Positions 24,100 to 34,122 of a stretch of DNA of 64,000 nt are shown in pieces. The notes below the pieces were generated by a model. That model did no database searches and was not told where the DNA came from. It saw nothing but the letters and a program-made list of their open reading frames with translations. The first letter of the stretch is position 1. Every line of letters begins with the position of its first letter. This DNA comes from Symsagittifera roscoffensis (Eukaryota > Xenacoelomorpha > Acoela > Convolutidae). Both the position numbers and the translations under genes were made by a program. Location of the stretch: positions 51,591,858 through 51,655,857 of the forward strand of contig NC_087065.1 in assembly GCF_963678635.1 (NCBI RefSeq), read 5' to 3'.

Positions 24100-24523
24100 C
24101 TTTTTCGTGTAGGTCTCGTCTCTTCAATTTCAGTGTGGATTCAATAAACAAAAGTACGATCAATCACGATCTAAAAGACAAGTCAAGACTTAGATTAATC
24201 ATACAAGCTTACTCATCTTAACATCAGTATATCATTCATTTCTTTTAAAAACATTCAATTGAAATTCTCTTCTTCTTCCTAGTTCAAAAGACAGCACAAC
24301 GATGGATCGTAAAATGATCAGATGCTGTCATCTTTCGCACCTGGAGTAGTCCAGGTGGCAATAACATAACCAAAACATAATCATAACCACACAATAACAA
24401 AAAATATCAATACCATACATCGAAACTACTACACAGAAACCTGGTACCTGATAATTATCTTGAAACTTAATCCCAATGCTTAAAAAGCAAACCTAATAAA
24501 AACTATTAGCACTAAATACAGCT
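24100..24523. other. Noncoding spacer between SGNH ORF and macrodomain
   Basis: AT-rich, A/C-rich on the plus strand, without open frames. It holds the downstream sequence of the macrodomain ORF and the upstream region of the SGNH ORF. No LTR-like duplication was found here. Confidence 0.4.
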
Positions 24524-25180
24524 CTAGCATATTCTCAGATAGTATTTGTTATGTAAGTAAACCTCTATGTCTGTTTCCGAAAATATTACATATACTAGGG
24601 CATATAGCTTTTTCGGATGCAGTTTTCCCCTATTGGGATCATAGACCGAAAAGGAGAGCGAGGTCGCTCCTCTCTCAACTAGGAAGTCCCCGAGTCGAGT
24701 TAGTGCCAGCACTAAATTCTCGGGATTCACGTGTTGTCTCTCAGTAGCCTTAGTTACCAAGAAACAGAAGTTTTTCCCTGGTACCTGTGATGCAACAGGC
24801 AAAAACAAAAGACTTCGTTCAGGCTAAAAAAAAACTTTTTTCATTAAAAATAATCGAAATCGTCATTTTGATAATTGTTTTCTTATCAAAATCATCAGGT
24901 AGAACAAAGTTAAGACCCTGAAAACGCAAAAAGCAATTTTCAATCAACAAATATTTCAATAGTTTTGCCAATACCATGCGAAACCTACGTAAAAACTGAC
25001 CCCCGTGTTGGCAAGTACCTTTCAAATTGGGTACCGTAGCTTACTAGTACACCAGGCCTCTATTTCCACAACCACTTGATATTCTTGTACTCTCTCTTAA
25101 AGTCGACCGCTAGTTCTCTTTTAATACTTACATCCGCGGTTATCGCTAAAGCGCACGTACGTTCCGTGAGTATGCAATCA
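24524..25180 (-). pseudogene. Macrodomain (ADP-ribose-binding fold) at the 3' end of Gypsy-like pol, split
   Basis: The end of the 25060-25743 frame reads CALAITADVSIKRELAVDFK, which has the layout of a macrodomain N-terminal half (ALAHC-x-SAD then GIA-x-FK). The 24524-24808 frame supplies the C-terminal half: FCFLVTKATERQ, ENLVLALTRLGDFLVERGAT, SFSVYDPNRGKL and SETDIEVYLHNKYYL. This is the pattern of OARD1/TARG1-like macrodomains (YYLITK, then a helix, then a Gly-rich loop, then TDI-x-VY). Between the halves (24819-25060) stops and frameshifts intervene. Intact relatives bind or remove ADP-ribose. Here the substrate-loop residues look altered and the ORF is broken. Confidence 0.65.
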
Positions 25181-26043
25181 CTGTCTGTGACGATGATGTT
25201 GTTTGAGTAGTGATTCGGTAGATCAAAATGTGATTCGAAAGTTCGTCCAAAGCGGTTTTTAGCGTTTTCTCCGTCAGTTTCCAGTTCTCCTGTTTCCCTT
25301 GCCGATTTTAAGTTTTTGATCATAGGATTTTTGGTGTGGGTGAGTCCTACCCCCACTCCCAGGACAAAAACAACCATCGACGTCCCCGTCGATCGCCCAG
25401 AATCGGCCAGATTGAGATTGGATTCGGGAACACGTAAGGGACTATCTGGAGCGACCGAGTTGGACCCGGTGTTGTCGTGACTGATGTATTTGATACTTGT
25501 CTGATCGACATCTTGAATCGTCAGGATTGTCTCCTTGAGACCTGTAGGTAGACCATGGAGCCATTCGAGCACTCTCAAGTTTTTCAACTCTTTCTCGTGC
25601 ATCTGTTCCACCTCAGGTTTGATCTCCACTTCCGCTTCTGAGCGATCGTCAATCCAGTCCCGGTCTGTATCGTTAATCAGGTCGATCTCCTGTGACACTA
25701 TTATTTCGTCCAGACCCACTATCGAGTCCGCCACGTCGCTCAAGACAATCCTGTCTACGACAAGGTCTTCACCCTACGGGTTGTATTTCTTTTTATTCCT
25801 TCCTCTCTTGCCCTGGCGCGTCTCCATGGTGAAAGGAAAACCAGGCTCTACTCCTTTATCAACTTCGGTCTGCTCTGGGCAATCCCAGTCCTCTGCGGTA
25901 TAAGGTAGGCTTTCATCGTCAACCTCCATTCGCTCGATTAACTCCAGGTCAAGTGGCAGATCACAGTCATCTATCACCTCACTCCCGCCGTTTTTGTTGC
26001 ATGTGCCTCTCTCATTCACCTCACAGGCCGGAACAACTATCAA
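25060..26043 (-). pseudogene. Post-integrase acidic region of Gypsy-like polyprotein
   Basis: Two frames (25774-26043 and 25060-25743) continue the polyprotein after integrase. They are rich in Asp and Glu (ERMEVDDESLPYTAEDWDCP and EIIVSQEIDLINDTDRDWID), without a known domain before the macrodomain. A stop separates the two frames near 25770. The region probably links integrase to the macrodomain. Confidence 0.55.
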
Positions 26044-26062
26044 CTAGTCCTCATCATGCATG

Positions 26063-27000
26063 TCAGCCGGAATGCACCAGTCCTCCGATGGGGCATTGTG
26101 CGGTTTGATATTCTCGTATTGAGCTGCCCGTCCGTTGCTCAACCATTAAAAACGACCATCCTGGTGCACCTCGGTTATTTGAAATTGACCACGCCATTTT
26201 TTCAGTAACTTTCTGGTTCCCTTTGGAGGAACCACCTCCTGGACATATAATCAAACTTAGTAGGTTTTCGCATCAGCGGTCCTCTTGTCAGACCTCCTTT
26301 GCTGCCTGAATTGAGCATGCTGCGTGATCCTCCTACACAGATCATTGAGTTCCTGTTGCCTCCTAATCACATCACGCAAGTACGCTTGCTGTGCTGTTCT
26401 CCTTCTTTCGTACTCAGGATAGAAGAACGTTAATGGGAGGGCTTTCTCGTGGCCTGTTAGCATCATGTGCGGGCTTATTCCCGTGGTGGAGTGTTCGGTG
26501 TTATTGTAAGCGCGCATTACCTGCGGCAAGTGCCTATCCCAGTCGTCCATGTATCGTGGGCAACAGACTCTCAACATGGAGACTAGGGTACGATTTTGTT
26601 TTTCCACCAGGCCATTCGTTTGTGGATGATAAGTGGTCGATTGGTCCTGTGCCACTTGCGACCTCCTCATTAACTTCTTTGTGAGATATCCGACGATTGC
26701 TTTATCTTCGTCTGACTGGATTAAAATCGGGCAGCCGTGTATTGCTATCCAAACATTTATCAAATGATCACACGTCTCCTTCGCTGATGCTGTCATGCAG
26801 GGAGCTGCCTCTGCGTATTTCGTGAAAAGATCAATCATTACCAGCACTTGGTTATAGCCCGTAGCCGCCTTGCATAATTTCTGATGATCAATTTGTACCA
26901 ATTCATTGAATCCTGACGACTCTATCGATTGAAGGAAAAATTGTAACTTCCTGGGATCCTTCGCTTGCTGACATGACAAGCATGTAGTAATCAATTTTCA
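26063..27000 (-). pseudogene. Integrase of Gypsy-like element
   Basis: Visible are the zinc-finger CLSCQQAKDPRK, the first catalytic Asp in ELVQIDHQK, then VMIDLFTKYAEAAPC, the second Asp in IQSDEDKAIVG (normally SDNGxxF, so partly altered), TYHPQTNGLVEKQNRTL with the catalytic Glu, and HSTTGISPHMMLTG. A KKWRGQFQITEVHQ-type C-terminal piece (about 26100-26254) lies in a shifted frame. The enzyme would insert the cDNA into host DNA. Confidence 0.85.
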
Positions 27001-27116
27001 CAGGACTTCTTCAAGCCATACCATTAAAATCGCTTCTGTATCCGGTTATACACCTTGATGGCCCATCTGATCGTCTGAACGGAACACTAGTTCAGTTTGA
27101 TACAGCTGTGGTAGCA

Positions 27117-28404
27117 CTATCGAATTGTATTCGTAAAGGACTTTCTCTTCTTTTTTGCTTCTTTGCACTTGCAGGCCACGATCCCGTCTTTGCTGAAGTA
27201 TAACAAATCCTTTCTCTTTAAATAAAGTTGGTTTAGGATCTTGTAGCTGTCTTCTGCCAAATCGACTTCGTCAGGTGCTCCGTTTTCTATCCATCTCTTT
27301 AAATTGCTTGTCATCCTATCGTTTGGCTGAGCCCGTACAAGATTAGAAAGTCGGTACCTGGCTTTAAGATATGTCTTCATCACCTTTAGCTGTCCGCTGA
27401 TTATCTCCGGAGCATGGGCGTCGTCCATCATTTTAACATATCATTTGTTTTTCCAAGATGTCGCTTCTTGCTCATAGGGTTCCAGATTGGTACGGACAAC
27501 CGCAGCATGCGGGAGTAACATAGTTGGACGTTTCGACACTGCTATTAAACCAAGCTCATCTGAGGCATTATCAACTACCATGCCCTCCTCATCGGAGATA
27601 TACCGGTCCCTGTCTGGGTCTTGATCCATCTCTCTATTCAACCCCCGCTGTTTCCTTTCTACTAGCAAGGAAGGAATTGCAATCTCCGAGACGTCTGAAT
27701 TAGAGGTAGTCACCGACACGTTTACCCAATACGGATGGAGTCTGCATCGCCGCTTTTCTTTCAATCGTTCATAGAACTCCGTCTCCTTGATGAGGCTGTC
27801 GATGCTCTATATTCGTATGATAGCCATCATACAGACGCACGATCCAGCGACCGATATTGCTTTAGTTCATCGAATAAGTCTTTAGCCAAGCAAGAAATCG
27901 ATTGTCTAACCACAACTTGAGTGGCGCACTCCCTAAATAGGACCTGTACTTTTCAACAAAGGTAATCATTGCGAACATCTCCGTTTTCGGTGCACCGTAT
28001 TTAATTTCAGTGTCGCTTAGGATTTAACTCCCATAGGCTATTGGCCGTAAGCCATAGGCCGTTCCACTCTTGTTCCTGGTGAAGCATGCCCGAACTACTG
28101 ATGCGTCTGCGTCTAGCACAAACATCCCTTTCTCTGTCGGCATACCGAGGACCGGAGCATCGCAAAGTTCGTGCTTGATGTTCTCAAAAGATACCTGAGC
28201 CTCGTCAGACCAGCTGACTTTCTTACCCTTCTTTCGCATCAATTGCTGCATAGGGTATATCTTATCAGCAAACTCTTTGAGAAACTCTCGGTAGTAATTA
28301 GCGATTCCGAGAAAGCTCATCAGTTGCGTGTCGGTCTTCGGTGCCTTCCATGTCAGTACTGCTTCAAGAGCTTCAGGATTTGATCTGATTCCGTGTTTAC
28401 CCAA
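27117..28404 (-). pseudogene. RNase H and connection region of Gypsy-like pol
   Basis: From 28404 the frame reads LMSFLGIANYYREFLKEFAD (RT connection), then MFVLDADASVV (first RNase H Asp). After a stop at about 28024 it continues into KYGAPKTEMFAMITFVEKYR (the Glu helix) and LWLDNRFLAWLKTYS (a further Asp). The region 27117-27764 follows in two more frames (27441-27764 and 27117-27431) without a recognised fold. At least two stops interrupt the enzyme. Confidence 0.75.
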
Positions 28405-29093
28405 ATACTTGATTGAGTCTCTCCGGATTTTGCACTTGGAGGGTTTGGTTTCAGGCCGGCCTATTTCATGCAGGTAAAGACCTCTCTCTAGTAAAGTCTA
28501 GTTTCTCTATATGGTCCTCCAGGGTTGGAGTTGCGATCACCACGTCATCAACGTAACACATTATGAGGTTCCTTTGTTTTTTAGTCACAATCGTGAGTGC
28601 CTGGACCAAAAATCGTTGAAATGTAGCCGTCGCATTGCATAGTCCAAACGGCATCCTTTTCCACTGGAACAATCCCAGCTCAAACGCAAAGCCAGTTTTA
28701 TCTCGGTCTTGTTTTCTGGGGGGCACTTGCCAGAACGCAGAGCACAAATCCAACGTCGTGAAGATTTTTGTGTCTCCAAACTTGGTGAGGCTCTCATCGA
28801 TGCGTGGAATTGGCTATGCTTCCTTTATCGTTACCGCGATCAAGTAACGAAAATAACAAAAAAACCTAAGTTGCCCCTTTTCTTTTTGACATGACCACGC
28901 CGCAAGCCCACGGGCAAGTTCCAGGTGCTTCAATCATGTCGTATTCCATTAACATCTCAATCTCTTTCCTGCATGCTTCCGACTTGTGTGGGGTCATTCT
29001 GAAGGCTCCCTCCCTGTGAGGTACCAAATCCTCTATTATCTCTATTTCATGTTCTACAAAATTGCACCAACCCATGTTAGCTTTATGCTTCAA
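28405..29093 (-). pseudogene. Reverse transcriptase of Gypsy-like element
   Basis: Motifs include MTPHKSEACRKEIEMLMEYD, CPWACGVVMSKRKG, LDLCSAFWQVP-like (motif A; written MDLCSAFWQVP), FQWKRMPFGLCNATATFQRF (motif B) and LIMCYVDDVVIATP (the YVDD active site, near 28550). A deletion/frameshift near 28850 removes part of the fingers. The active-site pair is intact, but the surrounding frame is broken. Confidence 0.9.
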
Positions 29094-29819
29094 AAAAAAC
29101 CGTCCGCGTTGCGATTCAACACTGCTCTAAAAGAGTCCAGTTCCCTATCCGATATTTTGCCTGTTAGGTGTTCTATCTCAGGTAGGACTGGTGTATTTGC
29201 TGCTACTTCAATGTGTGATGTTCTTTCAGGGAAATTCGAGCAACTGGACAGCCCATCGTCTGTCTCTGATTTCATGGAAAACGTTTTCTTAAAAGACTTC
29301 AGTTCCTTGATTCTTTTCAGTGTACAATTTTGGTTAGCATGTATTGGACACTCCATTACTTTAAACTTTTTCAAGTTTTTCAAACTCTGATAGTCTGTGT
29401 TTAGAGGCAACGCATAGCCAGAACTCTTTCCTCGTTGTAACGTCACTTTTGTTGCCTGTGTGTTCAACAACACACTCACGCACAGTCCGTTCTGAGTGAG
29501 TGAGAAGCTTCTTCCTAAAATAGCTGAGCTCTTATTGTTTAGGTTGAGGACCGGACACACCTGTTTGTTGTTACTGAGCTAATTCAAATTCTTCATCCTA
29601 AACGTCGCTATTACCGCTTGATTTGGTTTTAACTCTAGAAACATTGGTACCTTTGCTTGTACTAAGTATTAACACGAAAGTTGTATCAATACATCCATCT
29701 GACTCGTCCTTGTACGAATTCGGTTTCTTGCGTGTCCTTCGTGACCTCTCTCTTCTCTCAGTAGACTTCGAGAGTTTAGTAAGAAACGTCTCAAGAGGTC
29801 TGTTTAATGGCTCAAACAT
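28866..29819 (-). pseudogene. Protease/N-terminal pol region of Gypsy-like element
   Basis: The 29090-29560 frame contains ILGRSFSLTQNGLCVSVLLN and FKVMECPIHANQ, followed by ISDRELDSFRAVLNRNADGF, the linker typical between protease and RT in Gypsy polyproteins. The frame at 29598-29819 is upstream. A clear DSG/DTG protease active site was not found. Confidence 0.55.
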
Positions 29820-29838
29820 TTAAGCGTACACCGTAGTG

Positions 29839-31120
29839 TCATGTGAAACGGTGGTCAAATCTGGTGCTGATCTGACATGCGGCCCGTGGGCAAGCCTGCC
29901 CTCGATGTGGCATCCTCTTCTCGCTATGATTAGGCTCAAAATTCATTCTTGATCTCGGTGGAGCCTCCGCATGACTGTGGGTTCCAGATCCGTCAGTCGA
30001 CTCACGCGAGTCCTCCATTGGACCGGAACGATTCTCTCGGTTGCTGCCTCTCAAGATTTCATCAAGGTTGCGCATCATAAGGTCAGCCTGGGCATCTAAT
30101 CTATTCTCCAAGCTAGTCATCGTATGAGCATAGGTGTTGTCATGATCGTTCAATAATCGCTCGATCTCTTTTGTCATCCTACTGTTTCTTTCTGCTGACT
30201 GCTTGGTTGCTAGAGCCAAGTTCTCCGCAAGTCACTGGTCGGTGTTTCGAATCAACAAGGCCTGTTCGCTTCTGGCTTGTAATTTCGCATCTACCAGCTC
30301 GTCTCTTAAACTTTCATGACCCTGTTGAGCCCTTTCTTACACTCGATGGATCCTTTCCGTCATATCCTGTCGCTGTTCTTCGAGACCTGTCATTACGCTG
30401 GCAATTATGCCACTCACATCACTGGCCGTTCTCAACACTGGGGTAAGACCTAGAGACGATGACGTCAATTGAGGTTGCAGCCTAGTGCCCGATGATGCTC
30501 CACCCTTTTTTTGCCCATCGACATCATCAGCCTATCGAATGTCGAGAATGTTCCCATGTTTATCTTATCTGACATCGGTATTGATGGCGAACTGGACATC
30601 GCTTTCTTACCCTTCTCCTGTCTCGGGCTAGGTGTGAAGTCCGTGTCCGAGTGCACCAGTCCCGGATGGTCAAAACCAGAAGACAATCCTTCAGTTCGGA
30701 GCGACTTTATGCGTTCATGGTACATTGCCTTGAAAATTTTTCTTGCTTCTGAACTTGGTTGCTCTTCCCTGGGAATTATGATCGACATCATCGCATTCTT
30801 GCCCTGCTTGACGGGAGAGGATTGCTCCTTTCTCCGAATATTGCCCTTGCTCTGCGATTTGAACGTCCCTCTGAACAACATTCCCTTCCTGCATTGGCCT
30901 CGGAATGCGCCGAGGTCCTCTGGGGTTTTTCGATCCCTTCCCGTTCAAAGTCGTCGCTGCGCTCTTCCAAGTCCTCATGATGGTGGTGGTCTGGTCGGAT
31001 TAGCGTTTGCTCCCCTTCCTCAAAGGGATCAGTTTGTGTCACGTTCGCCGCCCCGGACCCAGAGTTTTGCCCCTCATCACCACCTAGATTCTTCTCATTT
31101 CTTAGTTTCATTCCGCTCAC
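29839..31120 (-). pseudogene. Gag-like region of Gypsy-like element
   Basis: Frames at 30788-31120, 30715-30978, 30465-30881 and 29839-30219 are low-complexity, rich in Ser, Arg, Lys and Glu, with a helical stretch (RMTKEIERLLNDHD and NRLDAQADLMMRNLDEIL). There is no CCHC knuckle. The position upstream of pol suggests a diverged, frameshifted gag. Confidence 0.45.
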
Positions 31121-31199
31121 TGAAAGATCACCATGACCCTCAAAAACGTCGGAGATGCTGCTGATCGATGATTGGCTAGGTCGCGACCTAAACCTCCGC

Positions 31200-33411
31200 G
31201 CGTTCCCCTGCTCAGCCTGCGAATCTTAGTCGTTTCTCCTAACGAGTCTCTCCGCTGCATGTTTCGTGAGAAGCGAGATTCTTATAAATGAGAAAAAAAT
31301 AAATTTTTTGACGACAATGCACGAGTCCCCCCAAAAAAAATCAGAAAACTTGCTTAAGCCTGCCTGTTCAATTTCTTCAAAATCTAAAGTATTCTTTTAA
31401 TCTCTTAGAGATGCTATTAGTGACTCAGTTAAAATTCAACACAGGGTCTGCCCGGTGTTGAGGTATTACTGACTCCACTCAAATACTTAGTATAATAGTA
31501 CCACAAAAGTTCACAAGATATTATAACCAACACACAAAACACAATTGACAAAAAAGTAACAACACACCCTATAGGTGACAGCGATTTCTCGCATCAATAT
31601 CACTTTACCGCCATAGATGTCTGAAATCACTGCTTCATTTAAAATCAAGCAATTCTTAATAAAAAAACAGTGATGGTTTCAATAACAGATAAATAAAACT
31701 TAATCTTAAAGAAACAGACTTCCCTAAATTGGAACTGAACAAACGAACGAAGCCCAGGAGACTGTCTTCTCAAGTGAATGTGTCTTGCCTAATATACTCA
31801 CCGAGGTCTTTTTTTATGTGTTCCCGGATTGCCCGAGCTTTCCTCAAGGCAACCACAAAACCAAAATAACAATCGAAAAAATTTGTTCGGGTTCTTCCGA
31901 TTCAGAATGCAAAAGTGATCGCGAATCTCCGGGTCTTTTGGGCTACTTTATTATTAAGTCGTCCTTCTAGTCAAGATGTTTAAATTATCCCGGAGGGTAC
32001 CTTCAAATTTTCACTCAGGAGGGTTGTTAAGGGACTTAAGTCACCTCGGAGGGTTACTTCGGAGGGTTATTAGAACACTTAGCTTACTCCGGAGAGTTAC
32101 CTCGGATGGTACCTTAAACACCTAAGTTGCTTCGGAGGGTCGCCCTAAGTTCACTAAGGAGGGTCAATACGAGGCTTAATACGCTCCGGAGGGTTACTTC
32201 GGAGGGTTCCCTCAAATTTCCGAATTTTCAATTTTGCTTCACAGGGGTCTTCAGCTAGTGTTAAAATGAGTCAAAACAGGCCAAATTTACTCTGGGGGTT
32301 ATTTGAACAATCTTGGAGGGTTCGGTGGAAAATTTCTACTAAGGAGGGTTGTTAAGGTGCTTACGTGACACTGAAGGGTTGCTTCGGAGGGTTCTCCAAA
32401 ACTTCCCCAAAAGTGTTTTCACCGCGGTAAAGCCTCCAATTGTGGTCTAGCTTGCTTAAAACAAGGTTGATTGACCCGGTCAACCTACCCAGTAGGATAC
32501 AAAGGTGGTTTTATGAAAAAATTCTGCCGCTCGGAGGGTTCCCGAAAAGTTTGACCCTCCTAACTAACAAGTTCCAAAAAAATTTTCTTTCCTTACTTAT
32601 CAACCTAAAAACCATTGCGATTCAGAAAATCGATTAAAAACGTCGACAAATGGTACCAAAATTATTCCGATTGGTTTGTTAGTCTTTGAGAAATCAACAA
32701 AAATGCGTTTGCTAAATTGGCCTTTTTTCACTACCTATATTGGTTCTCAGAGACTATTTTCGCAACTCTTGCTGAAAGTGCTTAAAATACTTAAAACGAG
32801 CGTAGTAGCCCTACAAACCGGACCAAAACTGGTTTGGAAAGAAAAGTTTAGTCGAAAACTATCAAATTTGTACCCTCTTATTCCTTCCTTTTCTGATATT
32901 TAAGTGTTTAGCTCTGTCCTTTGAGCTATAAGGAGGGTTACTCAAAAGTTCTTCTAGCAACTGATCTCATTAAGCTAGAAGGCTACTAACGCAATAATTT
33001 TTATCGCTTCAACTCTACGAGCTCAAAAATTCGATCCTCAAAACCAATTGACAAAATTCGGTAAATTACAAAACTTTTGATCGAAAACTTTAATTTTCGC
33101 CAGCTCCTATTGAGTCTTTTTTCGCACGGTTTCCTTAGTTAGAGGGCTCAAACTACGTAGTAGCTCACTGCGCAGAATTTTTTTGTTGCGCGAAAAAACT
33201 TGGATATCTAACACATTTGGGATTAGTAGTTTGGTCGAAAATCGATACTCTTTGCAAAATTAGGGTGTTTTTGGGTCTAAATGGGAGATAAGTAATGTAT
33301 AATAAGGATCATAACCTATTAGTAGTCGTTATTCAATTTTACTACACCCTCTTTTACACCAAAATACCCGAATTAAGACCCTTAACTCGGAAATTCGCAA
33401 TCGATGGAGTG
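31200..33411 (-). other. Leader/5' untranslated region of Gypsy-like element
   Basis: Between the PBS and the gag-like frames there are 2.2 kb without coding signal. The part from about 31990 to 32400 is studded with GGAGGGTT motifs, listed separately. Confidence 0.5.
31990..32940. repeat. Interspersed GGAGGGT motif cluster
   Basis: The motif (T)CGGAGGGTT or AGGAGGGTT recurs many times between 31990 and 32400, then at about 32536 and 32932. Typical units are CTTCGGAGGGTTACTTCGG and CTAAGGAGGGTTGTTAAGG. Spacing is irregular. On the plus strand these are clustered G-tracts. Confidence 0.85.
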
Positions 33412-33429
33412 TACAGTCGGACCGCGCCA
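33412..33429 (-). promoter_or_regulatory. Primer-binding site of Gypsy-like element
   Basis: The minus strand reads TGGCGCGGTCCGACTGTA two bases after a presumed LTR end in ACACA. TGG is the complement of the tRNA 3' CCA. I cannot name the tRNA. Confidence 0.55.
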
Positions 33430-33431
33430 AT

Positions 33432-33627
33432 TGTGTCCCCCACCACTTAAGTTTTAATGAAATAGTACCCGAACGATACTAAAATAGTGTTAACAAAACC
33501 CAACAGTCATTGTGGATGTTGACCCTGTTGCCTCTTGTTGAGTTTGGAACACGTCGGTCAGCTTGCACTCTACTTTCCGGTCACCGGCAAAATTACCATT
33601 ATTGAGCTTAAATACTCAAACAACCCT
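33432..33627 (-). repeat. Truncated 5' LTR of Gypsy-like element, interrupted by BEL
   Basis: It begins TGTGTCCCCCACCACTTAAG on the plus strand (so ends ...ACACA on the coding strand) next to the PBS, and is cut at 33628 by the BEL element. Its continuation should be right of 41204. No second copy is visible, so the call rests on PBS and position. Confidence 0.45.
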
Positions 33628-34109
33628 TGTGCGCGTCAATCTCCAGGAATCGTAAAAATATCAGATTTCAAACAATTGATTTATCGAGCATTTTCTTGGT
33701 AAAATAGCTCTGGAAATTTTGTAATATAACGATTTTTTACATACTTCAACATCGGTAACATCGGCCATAATACTGCATAACTCAAATCAAGCTGCTAAAA
33801 TGGCCAGTATTTGTCCTTGAGACAAATTGCTCTTTTTTAAGGTCAGCCTTAATTAAGGTTGAACCAAATTAGAGCTAAAATGCAGTTAAAATAGGTTTTT
33901 TTGGGGGGTTCGAACCTGGTTACGGAGCGTCCCATCAAGTTCGGGGAATATTTGAGTGCTAGAAAGGAAATGCCCTAGGCGGGATTCGAACCGGCGCCGA
34001 ACCCGCCGGGACACCCCCTGTATAGGCTCGGCTACTGTCCCTATATGCATTTATAATTTGGTTCAATTTTATATGCATTTATAATCTCGCTTACATTTGC
34101 GCTGCAACA
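33628..34109 (-). repeat. BEL 3' LTR (482 bp)
   Basis: It matches 40711-41199 along its whole length, from TGTGCGCGTCAATCTCCA to TTTGCGCTGCAACA. It contains a tRNA-like segment. Confidence 0.95.
33960..34045 (-). other. tRNA-like segment in BEL 3' LTR
   Basis: On the minus strand a box-A-like TAGCCGAGCCTATA is followed about 31 bases later by a perfect box B GGTTCGAATCC. A second GGTTCGAACC lies further along at about 33906-33918. The same elements are in the other LTR (about 41065-41140). This may be a captured tRNA or SINE, or an internal Pol III-type promoter. Confidence 0.6.
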
Positions 34110-34122
34110 TCCTCCACCCCTA
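34110..34122 (-). promoter_or_regulatory. BEL polypurine tract
   Basis: The minus strand reads AGGGGTGGAGGA immediately before the 3' LTR start TGTTGCAGCG. This is the expected place for the plus-strand primer. Confidence 0.7.

Larger units (their letters stand above)
24524..33627 (-). mobile_element. Ty3/Gypsy-like LTR retrotransposon with macrodomain, 5' end interrupted by BEL insertion
   Basis: Reading the minus strand from right to left: a truncated 5' LTR-like end (33432-33627), PBS (33412-33429), a 2.2 kb leader, gag-like frames (29839-31120), protease-region/RT/RNase H/integrase (26063-29819), then a post-integrase region with a macrodomain (24524-26043). Numerous frameshifts and stops make it inactive. 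No 3' LTR matching 33432-33627 was found to the left, so the 3' boundary is open. If the SGNH ORF belongs to it, the element exceeds 17 kb. Confidence 0.75.

Noticed and set aside
24100-24523. 3' LTR of the Gypsy-like element
   Set aside because: No match to 33432-33627 or 41205-41730, and no TG...CA pair with a polypurine tract could be found.
30511-31164. 217-codon plus-strand ORF
   Set aside because: It is antisense to the gag-like frames of the Gypsy element; composition and lack of homology argue for a shadow.
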